DNA from: CAWJLE01 sp963843645
GTDB taxonomy: Bacteria > Chloroflexota > Anaerolineae > DAOTYC01
Reading direction: 5' to 3'
NCBI GenBank assembly: GCA_963843645.1
Contig: CAWJLE010000001.1
Coordinates: 1,364,001 to 1,428,000, forward strand
DNA length: 64,000 bases
Shown: positions 46,933 through 55,110 of the stretch, one piece after another
Numbering within the stretch: the first letter of the stretch is position 1
Layout of the letters: the number at the start of each line of letters is the position of its first letter
Position numbers and translations under genes: made by a program
Notes under the pieces: model-generated
The model's input: only the letters and a program-made list of their open reading frames with translations
Databases searched by the model: none
What the model was told of the DNA's origin: nothing

Positions 46933-47814
46933 TCAGCCACGCCAACGAGGGACACGCTCCGGGATTTGCTCACCACCCAGCTCATAACAGAGCTTCCTTA
47001 ATTGCGGATAAGCGCCCTGCCATTCCAGGTCGCCGAGTTTCTCCCGAATTGGAACGTCCTCGCGCAAGGTGGCCAGCTCTTTGTAGAGCAGAGCCTCTTC
47101 CCGGTGTTGGCTCAGGCTTTGTGCCAGACTTCTGGCACGTCCGGCGCTTATCGAGCTCACCTGCCATGCGCCGGGGTCATCCGGAATCGACTCCATGTGT
47201 ACGTAGTGCGCGAGCGCAGCGGAAGCAGACTTGGCTCCCCAGCCTGGGATGCCGGGGTAGCCATCCGCAGCGTCGCCGACCAGGGCAAGCCAATCCGGGA
47301 TGGACTGCGGGCTTACCCCGAATTTGTCCACCACGCCGGCCTCGTCGAGGATGATGTCCCGGCGGCGATCCCAGCAGACGATTCTGACGCCATCCACCAA
47401 CTGGGCCAGGTCTTTGTCCGGCGAACAAACCACAATCTGGTCCACCGACCTGTCCTTGCTGAATCGTCTGGCGGCTGTGGCCAACGCATCGTCGGCTTCA
47501 AATTCAACCATCGGCCAGACGACCACGCCCAGCGCAGCAACAGCCTCCTCCGCCAGCGGGAATTGCGCGAGCAGGTTCGGGTCGACGCCAGCGCCGGTCT
47601 TGTATCCGGCAAACAGCTCGTTTCGGAACGATTCGATGACGTGGTCGAAGGCAACTCCAACGTGCGTCACGCCTGGGCTCGTCAGAAGCATCAACAGGCT
47701 TCGCAGCAGTCCAAGCGTCGCACCGACTTCGCGCCCATCAGGAGACGTCTTCGGAGGCGCGCCGAAGAAATTGCGGAAGAGCTCGTATGTGCCATCGATC
47801 AGGTGGATCTTCAT
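46933..47814 (-). CDS. stand-alone 5'-3' exonuclease / flap endonuclease (Pol I N-domain-like)
   Basis: 293 residues. ATG 47814 begins MKIHLIDGTYELFRNFF, which carries the first metal Asp. FDHVIESFRNELFAGYKTG is the arch-region motif. EFEADDALAT and VVCSPDKDLAQLV hold further metal residues. The helix-3-turn-helix is GDAADGYPGIPGWGAKSA. These are the residues of the FEN/5'-3' exonuclease family, normally the N-terminal part of DNA polymerase I; here the chain ends after the nuclease. The family removes RNA primers and 5' flaps. It is next to RNase HI (239 bases upstream), a fitting partner for RNA-DNA hybrid removal. Intact frame. Confidence 0.88.
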   Translation of the reverse strand: MKIHLIDGTYELFRNFFGAPPKTSPDGREVGATLGLLRSLLMLLTSPGVTHVGVAFDHVIESFRNELFAGYKTGAGVDPNLLAQFPLAEEAVAALGVVVWPMVEFEADDALATAARRFSKDRSVDQIVVCSPDKDLAQLVDGVRIVCWDRRRDIILDEAGVVDKFGVSPQSIPDWLALVGDAADGYPGIPGWGAKSASAALAHYVHMESIPDDPGAWQVSSISAGRARSLAQSLSQHREEALLYKELATLREDVPIREKLGDLEWQGAYPQLRKLCYELGGEQIPERVPRWRG

Positions 47815-47966
47815 GGGGCAAGCATCCCTAATACCGCCACAGTCCGGCGTGTGAGATCGGATACCACGCACTGGAAATTGCGTCGACGATGCAGAAGCCG
47901 TTCCAGCCCCAATCGCTCGATCCACGTGATGATGCGGTCCGACCTCGTCTGACTCGCAGCACTCAC
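47811..47966 (-). CDS. possible small protein before the exonuclease gene
   Basis: A 51-codon frame starts at GTG 47966, 3-4 bases after GAAGG, and ends with TGA overlapping the exonuclease ATG (ATGA at 47811-47814). The sequence (SDRIITWIERLGLERLLHRR, then CVVSDLTRRTVAVLG) has amphipathic helix and strand character and looks protein-like, but I recognise no family. The start lies inside the comM-like fragment. It could be chance in GC-rich DNA. Confidence 0.3.
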   Translation of the reverse strand: MSAASQTRSDRIITWIERLGLERLLHRRRNFQCVVSDLTRRTVAVLGMLAP

Positions 47967-48018
47967 GGACCTTCGCCGGGCTTATGTCGGCGTTGCAGGT
48001 GAGCGCGGTTCCATGAAA
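47943..48018 (-). pseudogene. fragment of a comM-like gene
   Basis: 76 bases match 50004-50080 inside the comM gene at about 84 percent by eye, in the same orientation. Translated, it reads FHGTALTCNADISPAKVREC, against FDGTALTCNADMGPAEVREY in the intact gene. It is not part of a longer comM frame. It lies between the RNase H and exonuclease genes. Confidence 0.7.
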
Positions 48019-48054
48019 CCACTGTCTGCAAGAACCCATGCCTTTTGGACTCAA

Positions 48055-48555
48055 TCACAGGAGAGCTTTGTGATCGCCATCGGTCTCGTAGGCGACGTCC
48101 GGGGGCAACTCTCCAAGATGTGCAGCCTGTACCGACAAAGTATCGCACCGCTCATTTTCGGAATTGCCGGCATGGCCTGCCACCCATACGAACTCCACTT
48201 GATGCCTTTCGCACAAATCCAGGAGCCGTTCCCACAGATCCGGATTGAGAGCCCTTTCCTTTTTGTTACGTTTCCAGCCATTTGCCCGCCACCGCTTTGC
48301 CCACCCTTTGGTAATAGACTCAGCGAGATATTGAGAATCGGTGTATAGAGTAACTGCGCACCTGGTCTTGAGCGCGCTCAGCCCCACAATCGCAGCCATG
48401 ATTTCCATGCGGTTATTCGTGGTTCGGCGATATCCGCCGGAGAGCTCCTTTCGGTGATCGCCGTACAGGAGCACAACACCGTATCCGCCGGGACCCGGGT
48501 TACCAATGCAGGCTCCGTCCGTGTAAATGGTGACCCGCTTCAAATCGTCACTCAT
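48055..48555 (-). CDS. rnhA: ribonuclease HI
   Basis: 166 residues from ATG 48555. Active-site carboxylates are all visible: TDGACIGNPGPGGYG (first Asp), NNRMEIMAA (Glu), LYTDSQYLAES (second Asp) and ENERCD (fourth Asp). WVAGHAGNSEN is the usual handle-side loop with His. It degrades the RNA strand of RNA-DNA hybrids. Length and order are typical of stand-alone bacterial RNase HI. The TBP-HEPN gene upstream ends 29 bases away, and the exonuclease is downstream, so three nucleic-acid enzymes follow one another on one strand. Confidence 0.92.
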   Translation of the reverse strand: MSDDLKRVTIYTDGACIGNPGPGGYGVVLLYGDHRKELSGGYRRTTNNRMEIMAAIVGLSALKTRCAVTLYTDSQYLAESITKGWAKRWRANGWKRNKKERALNPDLWERLLDLCERHQVEFVWVAGHAGNSENERCDTLSVQAAHLGELPPDVAYETDGDHKALL

Positions 48556-48584
48556 GAGCTTGAAACGTTGTCTGAGGGCATAGC

Positions 48585-49346
48585 CTAAATAACAACGCCA
48601 TTCTCCTTGAAGTGTCGAATGAGACCGTAGATGCGTTCAATGTACGTAACAAACTGGCCAAGATTCGCCAGAATGACTCCCTTGTCGAGATCAGGTACTA
48701 TTTGAGGATGCCCGACCTCGTTCCTTGTCACCCGGCAGAATTGAAACACTCCGCCGATAATTATGTCCAGATCCTGCGAAAGAACCGGGTCAGTGGGCTT
48801 GCTCTGTCCACTTTTGTACGAGGCAAGAAACTCATCGTACTTTTTGGAGATCATGCGGTTGTTGATTCGCGATAAGAAACGGTCCTTATCTTGCTGGTCG
48901 CCTATCGATGCGCCGTAACTGTAGATCAGTGTATTGATTGCTCGCTCTGACGCCGCACCAAGCATAAACGCAGCCGCAAGCAGAGCATCAGCACGGACGC
49001 AGCGAATTGCTTCATCAACAAAATGAACTATCACGGGGTCGCAATCGGGAACCCGCTCCTGTATCGTCTGCGGAAATTTATCGATCTCAAAGGGAAGTGC
49101 TTGCCCAGGAGTCAAACCTCCTGCCTCAACAGCGGTCTTCATCTCGCCAAGTCGAGTTCTTAGTGGTGTTTCTTTCCCACCAACTACAATTTTCCCCGAA
49201 CTGTAGACGCTAACGAAAGCAACGTGTACTCCTACGCGAACCGTAAACTTCGTACAATGCTGCTCTTCGGTGCACGAGTAATCTAGTTTCTGTCTTTCCA
49301 GAAATGAAGCTACAGCTTGGAACGTCTTAGCTTCACCGGTTGTCAT
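48585..49346 (-). CDS. TBP-like (RNase HIII N-domain-like) plus HEPN domain protein
   Basis: 253 residues; ATG 49346 follows AAGGAGG. Residues 30-70 (CTKFTVRVGVHVAFVSVYSSGKIVVGGKE) resemble the TBP-like N-domain of RNase HIII (DUF3378), which binds RNA-DNA hybrids. The C-terminal half is helical and contains AAFMLGAASERAINTLIYSYG and, at residues 208-213, RNEVGH, an exact R-x4-H motif as in HEPN ribonucleases; RNEVGHP is also typical of DUF4145-like HEPN proteins. The gene is clearly more AT-rich than its neighbours, suggesting transfer. It sits directly before rnhA and after a YgiT-type gene. The domain assignments are by eye; the combined function is an inference. Confidence 0.6.
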   Translation of the reverse strand: MTTGEAKTFQAVASFLERQKLDYSCTEEQHCTKFTVRVGVHVAFVSVYSSGKIVVGGKETPLRTRLGEMKTAVEAGGLTPGQALPFEIDKFPQTIQERVPDCDPVIVHFVDEAIRCVRADALLAAAFMLGAASERAINTLIYSYGASIGDQQDKDRFLSRINNRMISKKYDEFLASYKSGQSKPTDPVLSQDLDIIIGGVFQFCRVTRNEVGHPQIVPDLDKGVILANLGQFVTYIERIYGLIRHFKENGVVI

Positions 49347-49412
49347 GTTGCCTCCTTGTTACGACACGTTCGATCTCGTGCCGTAGACCTGCCCGCTCCG
49401 GTGCCATGGAAG

Positions 49413-49607
49413 TCAAATCGCCATCTGCTGATCCCAGGCGATCTGCTGCAGACGTTCTACCGTGCCCGGGGAGAAGTAACGCTCGCCCGTTTCCAGGCAT
49501 ACCCTGGCGGGCACGTTTTCAATGATGATGAACCTCCCGTCCAGCTCCAGGAAGTAGGTGATCTTCTGTTCAACCATCGTCTCGTTGCAAGGATCAATCT
49601 CCATCAT
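49413..49607 (-). CDS. YgiT/MqsA-type antitoxin-like protein, short
   Basis: 64 residues from ATG 49607. YFLELDGRFIIIENVPARVCLETGERYFSPGTVERLQQI is the typical YgiT-type segment, in the variant where the second CxxC has become C-L-E-T. The usual C-terminal helix-turn-helix or PVYDF-type tail is missing; after WDQQMAI the frame stops, and DFHG appears one base out of frame, so the end may be truncated by a deletion or shift. It overlaps the DUF4258 remnant by 13 bases, as in DUF4258-YgiT toxin-antitoxin operons. Confidence 0.7.
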   Translation of the reverse strand: MMEIDPCNETMVEQKITYFLELDGRFIIIENVPARVCLETGERYFSPGTVERLQQIAWDQQMAI

Positions 49608-49837
49608 TCGGTCTCCTATCCCTGAAATCGATCCATAACTCGGGTTGGGCTGATACAGGGTGATGATCTTCAGAAATTCCCGGGCAGGGTGGCTGCAATG
49701 AACGTGCAGAGGTCTGCCCGTTCGCGTCAGGCCGAGTACCCAGTAGCTCGGTCCACATTTGTCATCCGGGACTCTTCGATGATTTCGCCACCCGCGACTG
49801 CTTCACGGACTTCTGTGCCACTTGAGGTGAACCTCAC
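49595..49837 (-). pseudogene. decayed DUF4258 toxin-like gene
   Basis: GTG 49837 starts within the comM stop (GTGA overlap). The translated text is MRFTSSGTEVREAVAGGEIIEESR, then, one base out of frame, PSYWVLGLTRTGRPLHVHC and LKIITLYQPNP, then LWIDFRDRRPN in another frame, with TGA at 49595. These are the conserved DUF4258 elements in order. The usual HAxxRMxxRGI helix after the first strand is missing (about 12 residues), and the frame changes twice. It is not in any long open frame. Probably a dead toxin whose antitoxin remains. Confidence 0.7.
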
Positions 49838-51357
49838 TCCTGTCGCCTGGGCCTATACTGGATCGCCTCGGCCAGGTGGTGGGTCTGGATGGTACTGGAG
49901 CCGGCGAGGTCGGCGACGGTGCGGGCGAGCTTGAGGATGCGATGATAGGCACGGGCGCTCATCCCGAACTGGCGCATGGCCGACTTGAGCAGGCCGCGAC
50001 CCGCCTCGTCCAGCTCGCAGTACTCGCGGACCTCCGCCGGACCCATGTCGGCGTTGCAGGTGAGCGCGGTGCCGTCGAAACGCTCGATCTGCAGCGCGCG
50101 CGCCTTCTCCACGCGCCCGCGGATGGCAGAGGAACGCTCGCCGGTCCGCCCGTCGGAGAGCTTATCGTATTCCACGTGCGGGACCTCGATGTGGATGTCG
50201 ATACGGTCCATGCAGGGGGCCGCTGATTTTCTTCTGGTATTTGGTGACCATGCTGCTGGAGCAGGTGCACTCGTGCGTGTCGTCGCCGTAATAGCCGCAC
50301 GGGCAAGGATTCATGGCGGCGACCAGCATGAAGTTCGCGGGGAAGGTCAGCGTGCCCTGCGCGCGGCTGATGGTGACGATGCGATCTTCCAGCGGCTGGC
50401 GCAGGGTCTCCAGGTTGCGCGGACCGAATTCGGGCAGCTCGTCGAGGAAGAGGACGCCGCGATGCGCCAGGCTGATCTCGCCGGGCCGCGGCCAGTGCCC
50501 GCCGCCCACCAGGCCGGCATGGCTGATGGTGTGGTGCGGTGCAGCGGAAGGGCCGATAGCGGATCAGGGGCGTGTCCTTGGGCAGCAGGTCTGACACGCT
50601 GTAGATGCGGGTCACGTCGAGGGCCTCGTCCACGTTCAGCCGCGGCAGGATGGAGGGCAGAGAGCGGGCCATCAGCGTCTTGCCGGCGCCGGGCGGCCCG
50701 ACCATGATCAGGTTGTGGCCGCCGGCGGCAGCAACTTCCAGGGCGCGTTTGACGTGCTCCTGGCCCTTGATCTCGGCCATGTCTACGCCGTTCGCCGGCA
50801 ACTGCTCGTTATCCGCTGCCATCGGATGGTGGCGAAACGGTGGAATGGGGATCATGTTGTTGAGGTGGTTGACCAGCGACAGCAGATTGTCGACGGGGAT
50901 GACGTCGATGCCCTCGATCAGGGCCGCTTCCGAAGCGTCCTCGGCCGGGGAACGTAGAGCGTCTTGAAACCCTGCTGCCGGGCGAAGCTGGCGATGGGCA
51001 GGATGCCGGAACGTGTCGGAGGCCCGCGTCCAGGGAGAGCTCGCCGACGAAGAGCGCGTCGGAGCAATCGAGGACCTGCTCGGAGCCGCGCAGGAGGGCG
51101 ACGGCGATCGCCAGGTCGAAGCTCGGCCCCTCCTTGCGCAGGTCGGCGGGAGCCAGGTTGATCGTGACCCGATTGCCCGGGAAGCGGCAGCCTGAGTTCT
51201 TGATGGCGGTGCGGACCCGGTCGCGCGACTCCTGGACCGCCGTATCGGGCAGCCCGACCATGGTGAACGTCGGGAGGCCGGGCGCGGTATCGATCTCCAC
51301 CTCGACGATGGCGCCCTCCAGGCCGATAATGGCGCAACTGGCAATCTTGGCAAGCAT
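49834..51357 (-). CDS. comM: YifB family Mg-chelatase-like AAA+ ATPase ComM (about four frame changes)
   Basis: ATG 51357 begins MLAKIASCAIIGLEGAIVEVEIDTAPGLPTFTMVGLPDTA, the ComM N-terminal Lon-protease-like domain. The AAA+ part shows Walker A VGPPGAGKTLMARSLPSILP, HTISHAGLVGGG, Walker B GVLFLDELPEF and AMNPCPCGYYGD with a zinc-site Cys pair. The C-terminal helical lid is MDRIDIHIEVP and ARAYHRILKLARTIADL-like text. Frame changes near 51010, 50955, 50535 and 50215 are needed; repaired length is about 507 residues. ComM is a hexameric helicase that drives branch migration during natural transformation. The gene is followed directly by the DUF4258/YgiT remnants, and a fragment of it is repeated at 47943. 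Confidence 0.88.
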
Positions 51358-51480
51358 GGCGTTACCTCCGGAAACACGACGTTCTGCCCAGTGTATCACG
51401 ATCCGCGTGCGATGACAAGCTCGATCGCGGCTGGGTCAGCTTGGGTTCAGCCCACCCATAGCTCGATCTGCAGAAAAGCC

Positions 51481-51509
51481 TTGATTTCTCGCGGCAAATG
51501 TGTTAGTCT
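51481..51509 (+). promoter_or_regulatory. possible sigma-70 promoter for the quaternary-amine ABC operon
   Basis: TTGATT (51481-51486), 17 bases, TAGTCT (51504-51509), located 67 bases before ATG 51576. The match is moderate. Confidence 0.45.
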
Positions 51510-51575
51510 AGCGCTATTGGAATATATTGTGCCGACGATGGCTAACCCGTGCTGGATTTCGGACTTCAGGGAAGA

Positions 51576-52217
51576 ATGGCTTACACACTGATGCATGCGT
51601 ACACGTACGCACTGTCACACTCTCACGAGCTCGCTGGCGCGCTCGGGCAGCACCTGATGCTGGTCGGCGTCGCCTTAGGCATCGCGATGGTCACGTGCGT
51701 TCCACTGGGCATTTGGACCTCGCGTTCGCACACGGTATCGCTGGTGGCGATCAATGCTTTCAATGCCCTGCGCGTGGTACCAAGCCTGGCGGTCCTGTTC
51801 CTGGCAATCCCCTACCTGGGCCTGACCTTTACGGCGGCCTCCGCTGCCTTAACGGTGCTTGCCCTGCCTCCCGTGTTGATCAACACGGATGCCGCCTTCC
51901 GCGGTATCGATCACGCAGTGCGTGAGGCCGCGTTCGGCATGGGGATGACGTCCTGGCAAGTCCTGCGCCGCGTGGAAATTCCCCTGGCGCTGCCGGTAGT
52001 CGTTGCCGGCATCCGCACCGCGACCGTGGAGGTCATCGCCAGCGCCACGTTAGCCGCCTTCGTCGGCGCGGGCGGGCTGGGCCTATACGTCATCCGCGGG
52101 TTCGCCCTCTACGACAATTCGATCTTGCTGGTTGGCGCAATTCCGGTCGCTCTGCTGGCGCTCCTGGCTCAAGTGTTGATGAGCGCGTTGCAGAGGGCCG
52201 TTCAGCCGCCAGCCTGA
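51576..52217 (+). CDS. ABC transporter permease, glycine betaine/choline (OpuB/OsmU) type
   Basis: 213 residues. ATG 51576 has AGGGAAG upstream; the in-frame GTG at 51549 is less well placed. About five or six membrane helices. The EAA loop is EAAFGMGMTSWQVLRRVEIPLALPVVVAGI, and ALRVVPSLAVLFLAIPYLGL is the OpuB-type signature of the first half. It forms the membrane channel with the second permease (54297) and the ATPase (53333). The order permease, binding protein, ATPase, permease matches OsmU/OpuC-like osmoprotectant importers. Intact frame. Confidence 0.88.
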   Translation: MAYTLMHAYTYALSHSHELAGALGQHLMLVGVALGIAMVTCVPLGIWTSRSHTVSLVAINAFNALRVVPSLAVLFLAIPYLGLTFTAASAALTVLALPPVLINTDAAFRGIDHAVREAAFGMGMTSWQVLRRVEIPLALPVVVAGIRTATVEVIASATLAAFVGAGGLGLYVIRGFALYDNSILLVGAIPVALLALLAQVLMSALQRAVQPPA

Positions 52218-52278
52218 CGGGGTGTCTGTCGCTTCTTCAAGCAATCCAATCGCACACGTACCAAGGAAGGAGTCCACA

Positions 52279-53271
52279 ATGAATTCACATCGCACACTGA
52301 AGGCAACCGGCATCGGTCTCGTCGTCATCTTAACGCTGTTGCTGAGCATCGTTCCGCTCAGCGCCCAGACTCCGACGGCAGAGCCAACTGCTATGGGTAC
52401 CGTTACTCCGCTGCCTCCGCCGTCGCCCGCGCCGACGCTCGCTCCCGGCACTACCATCACCGTTGGGTCGAAGAACTTCACCGAAGAATTCATCATCGCC
52501 GAGCTGTACGCACAGATGCTGGAAGACGCCGGCGCCAAGGTCACGCGGAAGCTGAACCTGGGCGGTACGCCCGTACTGCAGGCTGCGCTGATGAGCGGGC
52601 AGGTTGATCTGTATCCGGAGTACACGGGCACCGGCCTGTTGACGGTGTTGAAGCTCCCGGTCGAGAGCGACCCCCAGAAAGTGTACGACACGGTCGCCGC
52701 TGAATACAAGAAGCAGTTCAATTTGATCTGGCTGGACCAGGCGGCGATGAACGACACGCAGGCCCTGGCGATGCCTGCCGACAAGGCGGCGTCGCTTGGG
52801 ATCAAGACGATATCCGACATGGTGGCCAAGGCCAGCCAGCTGGTGATGATCGGGCCGCCGGAGTTCGAGGAGCGTGAGGACGGTCTGCCGGGCCTGAAAG
52901 CCAAATACGGCGACTTCCAGCTCAAGCGCTACATCGCAGTGGATCCCGGCCTGCGTTACGAAGGGCTCATGAACGGAGACGCCGACGTGGTGGTGGCCTT
53001 CAGCACCGACTGGCAGATCACTGCGGACAAGCTGGTGCTGTTGCAGGATGACAAGGGCTTGTGGCCGCCATACCACGTTGCGCCGGTCGTCCGCGGCTCC
53101 GTGCTGGACGCCCATCCGCAGATTGCAGAGATCCTCAACCGGCTCGCGCCGCGGCTGACGACGGAAGCGATGCAGGCGCTTAACCTCGAGGTCGGCAGCA
53201 AACAGCGCCAGCCGGCGGACGTGGCCAAAGAATTCTTGATTCAGCAGGGGCTCATTAAAGCGACCAAATAG
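52279..53271 (+). CDS. glycine betaine/choline/osmoprotectant ABC substrate-binding protein (OpuAC domain)
   Basis: 330 residues. ATG 52279 is 7 bases after AAGGAAGGAG. Signal peptide about 1-33, ending near PLSAQ; no lipobox, so it is probably free or held by the uncleaved helix. A Thr-Pro linker (35-65) leads to the OpuAC-type domain: TITVGSKNFTEEFIIAELYAQML near residue 70, QVDLYPEYTGTGLLTVL, EFEEREDGLPGLKAKYG and GDADVVVAFSTDW. These are the GSKxFTE and YPEYTGT hallmarks of the choline/betaine binders of the OsmF/OpuBC type. Intact frame. Confidence 0.92.
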   Translation: MNSHRTLKATGIGLVVILTLLLSIVPLSAQTPTAEPTAMGTVTPLPPPSPAPTLAPGTTITVGSKNFTEEFIIAELYAQMLEDAGAKVTRKLNLGGTPVLQAALMSGQVDLYPEYTGTGLLTVLKLPVESDPQKVYDTVAAEYKKQFNLIWLDQAAMNDTQALAMPADKAASLGIKTISDMVAKASQLVMIGPPEFEEREDGLPGLKAKYGDFQLKRYIAVDPGLRYEGLMNGDADVVVAFSTDWQITADKLVLLQDDKGLWPPYHVAPVVRGSVLDAHPQIAEILNRLAPRLTTEAMQALNLEVGSKQRQPADVAKEFLIQQGLIKATK

Positions 53272-53291
53272 CGGATACTGTGAGTCGAGTC

Positions 53292-53324
53292 CTCCGGGGA
53301 CGACCCATAAGGCCGTCCCCGGAG
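53292..53324 (+). repeat. 11-bp perfect intercistronic hairpin
   Basis: CTCCGGGGACG (53292-53302) and CGTCCCCGGAG (53314-53324) around an 11-base loop, between the binding protein and ATPase genes. Such a stem can protect the upstream mRNA and lower expression of the downstream genes, giving more binding protein than ATPase. Confidence 0.8.
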
Positions 53325-53332
53325 CAGGAGTG

Positions 53333-54322
53333 ATGATGATCCGATTCGAACATGTGACGAAGGAATTCCCAAACGCGTCCGTTCCTGCTGTCCGCGATAT
53401 CAATCTTCAGGTGGACGAAGGAGATCTCGTGGTTTTGCTGGGGCCGTCGGGCTGCGGCAAGACGACGACACTGAAAATGGTCAACCGCCTCTACGATCCG
53501 ACGTCGGGGACCATCTACCTGGATGGGACGGACGTGCGGGAGATGGAGGTGACGGCCCTGCGGCGGCGGATCGGGTACGTGATTCAGCAAGGGGGCCTCT
53601 TCCCACACATGACGGTTGCACAAAACGTCGCCGTGGTGCCGGAATTGCTGGGCTGGCCCGCTCAGAAAATCAACGACCGCGTGGATGAGCTGCTCTCGCT
53701 CGTGCTGCTGCCGCCCGGTGAGTTTCGGCATCGCTACCCCTCGCAGTTGTCAGGCGGCCAGCAGCAACGCGTTGGCGTCGCTCGGGCGCTGGCCGCCGAC
53801 CCCAAGGTCATTCTGATGGACGAGCCGTTCGGGGCTGTGGACGCGATCACGCGGGCGGAGCTGCAATGCGAGTTGGGGGAGCTTCATAAGAAGGTAGCGA
53901 AGACGATCCTGTTCGTGACCCACGACGTCGACGAGGCGATACGGCTGGCGGACGAGATCGTGATCATGCGCGACGGCGGCATCGTCCAGCATGGAACGCC
54001 GCTGGAGATCCTGGTGCACCCGGCCGATGAGTTCGTGTCCAGATTGGTCGGCGCGGACGACATGGTGCGCGGCCTGAGCCTGCTGCGTGTGGAGTCCGCG
54101 ATGGACAGGCTGCCGGTGGGGTTCACCCACGATGACGAACCGACCATTCTCATGCAGGACGACTTGCGGCAGGCGTTGTCGCGGCTGCTGCAGACCGGCG
54201 CACGCCGGCTCACCGTCCTGGCAGATGGTCGGCCGGTTGGGGTCGTGACCATGAGCAGTATCCGGGCCTCTCAGGAAGAGACCATGAGAGACGGGCATGA
54301 ATTACATTCTTCAGAATCCTAG
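53333..54322 (+). CDS. ABC transporter ATP-binding protein, glycine betaine/choline type, with C-terminal CBS-like region
   Basis: 329 residues. The start is one of GTG 53330, ATG 53333 or ATG 53336; I use 53333. Walker A is GPSGCGKTTT near residue 38, the Q-loop is QQGGLFPHMTV, the ABC signature LSGGQQQRVGVARAL and Walker B ILMDEPFGAVD, with the switch His in FVTHDVDEA. The C-terminal 70 residues (LRQALSRLLQTGARRLTVLADGRPVGVVTM) form a CBS-type half, as in OpuA/OpuB ATPases that sense ionic strength. Its last 26 bases overlap the next permease gene. Confidence 0.92.
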   Translation: MMIRFEHVTKEFPNASVPAVRDINLQVDEGDLVVLLGPSGCGKTTTLKMVNRLYDPTSGTIYLDGTDVREMEVTALRRRIGYVIQQGGLFPHMTVAQNVAVVPELLGWPAQKINDRVDELLSLVLLPPGEFRHRYPSQLSGGQQQRVGVARALAADPKVILMDEPFGAVDAITRAELQCELGELHKKVAKTILFVTHDVDEAIRLADEIVIMRDGGIVQHGTPLEILVHPADEFVSRLVGADDMVRGLSLLRVESAMDRLPVGFTHDDEPTILMQDDLRQALSRLLQTGARRLTVLADGRPVGVVTMSSIRASQEETMRDGHELHSSES

Positions 54323-54947
54323 TTTCGTCTGGGGCCTGCTGCTCACGCATCTGTACATGTCAGGCGTTGCGCTCGGTATCGCGACAGTCGTGTCTTTGCC
54401 GGTGGGCCGGCTGATCGTGCACCACGCGCGCTTGAGCACGGCGGTGTTGGGCGTCCTCGGCATCCTCTATACGATCCCCAGCATTGCGCTGATCATCCTC
54501 ATTCTGCCGATATTCGGCTTGAATCCCACTTCGGTCATCGTCGCCCTCGTCATCTACGCTCAAATCATCCTGATCCAAAACGTGATTGCGGGATTGAAGG
54601 CCATCGATCCGACTGTGCTCGAAGCGGCGCATGCCATGGGCATGAACGGCTGGCAGAAATGGTGGCGCGTCGAGTTGCCTCTGGCGCTGCCGGTGATCCT
54701 GGCCGGCGCCCGCATCGCTGCTCTGGCCGTCATCGCGATTGCCACCATCGGTGCGATGTTTGGCGCAGGCGGTCTCGGCACGCTCCTGTTCGAAGGCATC
54801 GCCCAGGCTCGGCCAGACGAGATTCTGGCAGGGGCCATCTCCGTCTCGTTGCTGGCCTTCACGGCAAATGGCTTGCTCCGCTGGATTGAGTACCAGTGCA
54901 GTCCGCAGGCGCGGGCAAGTCGAACTCGGCCCGAATCAGGCTCCTGA
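54297..54947 (+). CDS. ABC transporter permease, glycine betaine/choline (OpuB/OsmU) type, second copy
   Basis: 216 residues. ATG 54297 lies inside the ATPase gene (26-base overlap), so translation is coupled. The membrane domain has LGVLGILYTIPSIALIILILPIFGL, and the EAA loop is EAAHAMGMNGWQKWWRVELPLALPVILAGARIA, closely similar in pattern to the first permease (51576). The two permeases probably form a heterodimer. A 13-bp inverted repeat follows as operon terminator. Intact frame. Confidence 0.9.
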   Translation: MNYILQNPSFVWGLLLTHLYMSGVALGIATVVSLPVGRLIVHHARLSTAVLGVLGILYTIPSIALIILILPIFGLNPTSVIVALVIYAQIILIQNVIAGLKAIDPTVLEAAHAMGMNGWQKWWRVELPLALPVILAGARIAALAVIAIATIGAMFGAGGLGTLLFEGIAQARPDEILAGAISVSLLAFTANGLLRWIEYQCSPQARASRTRPESGS

Positions 54948-54950
54948 CCG

Positions 54951-55005
54951 CGTCTTCTCGTTCTAAGCCCGCGGAACCTGTTCCCGGATCTGGAACGAGA
55001 AGACG
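54951..55005 (+). terminator. 13-bp inverted repeat after the quaternary-amine ABC operon
   Basis: CGTCTTCTCGTTC (54951-54963) and GAACGAGAAGACG (54993-55005) are perfect complements with a 29-base loop. No T-run; a terminator or mRNA-protecting stem. Confidence 0.55.
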
Positions 55006-55110
55006 GGCGAAAGATGAAACTATTTTCCCCCCCCCTGCGTATAATTATGGGACTGGGTCGTTATTCCCATCGACGGTGGTCTGCACTAGGCATTCCAAGG
55101 AGGAACCCCT

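Noticed and set aside
55040..55045. Possible promoter (TATAAT) before the sugar-binding protein fusion
   Set aside because: The -10 box is perfect but no acceptable -35 box lies at 16-18 bases, so I do not list it as a promoter.
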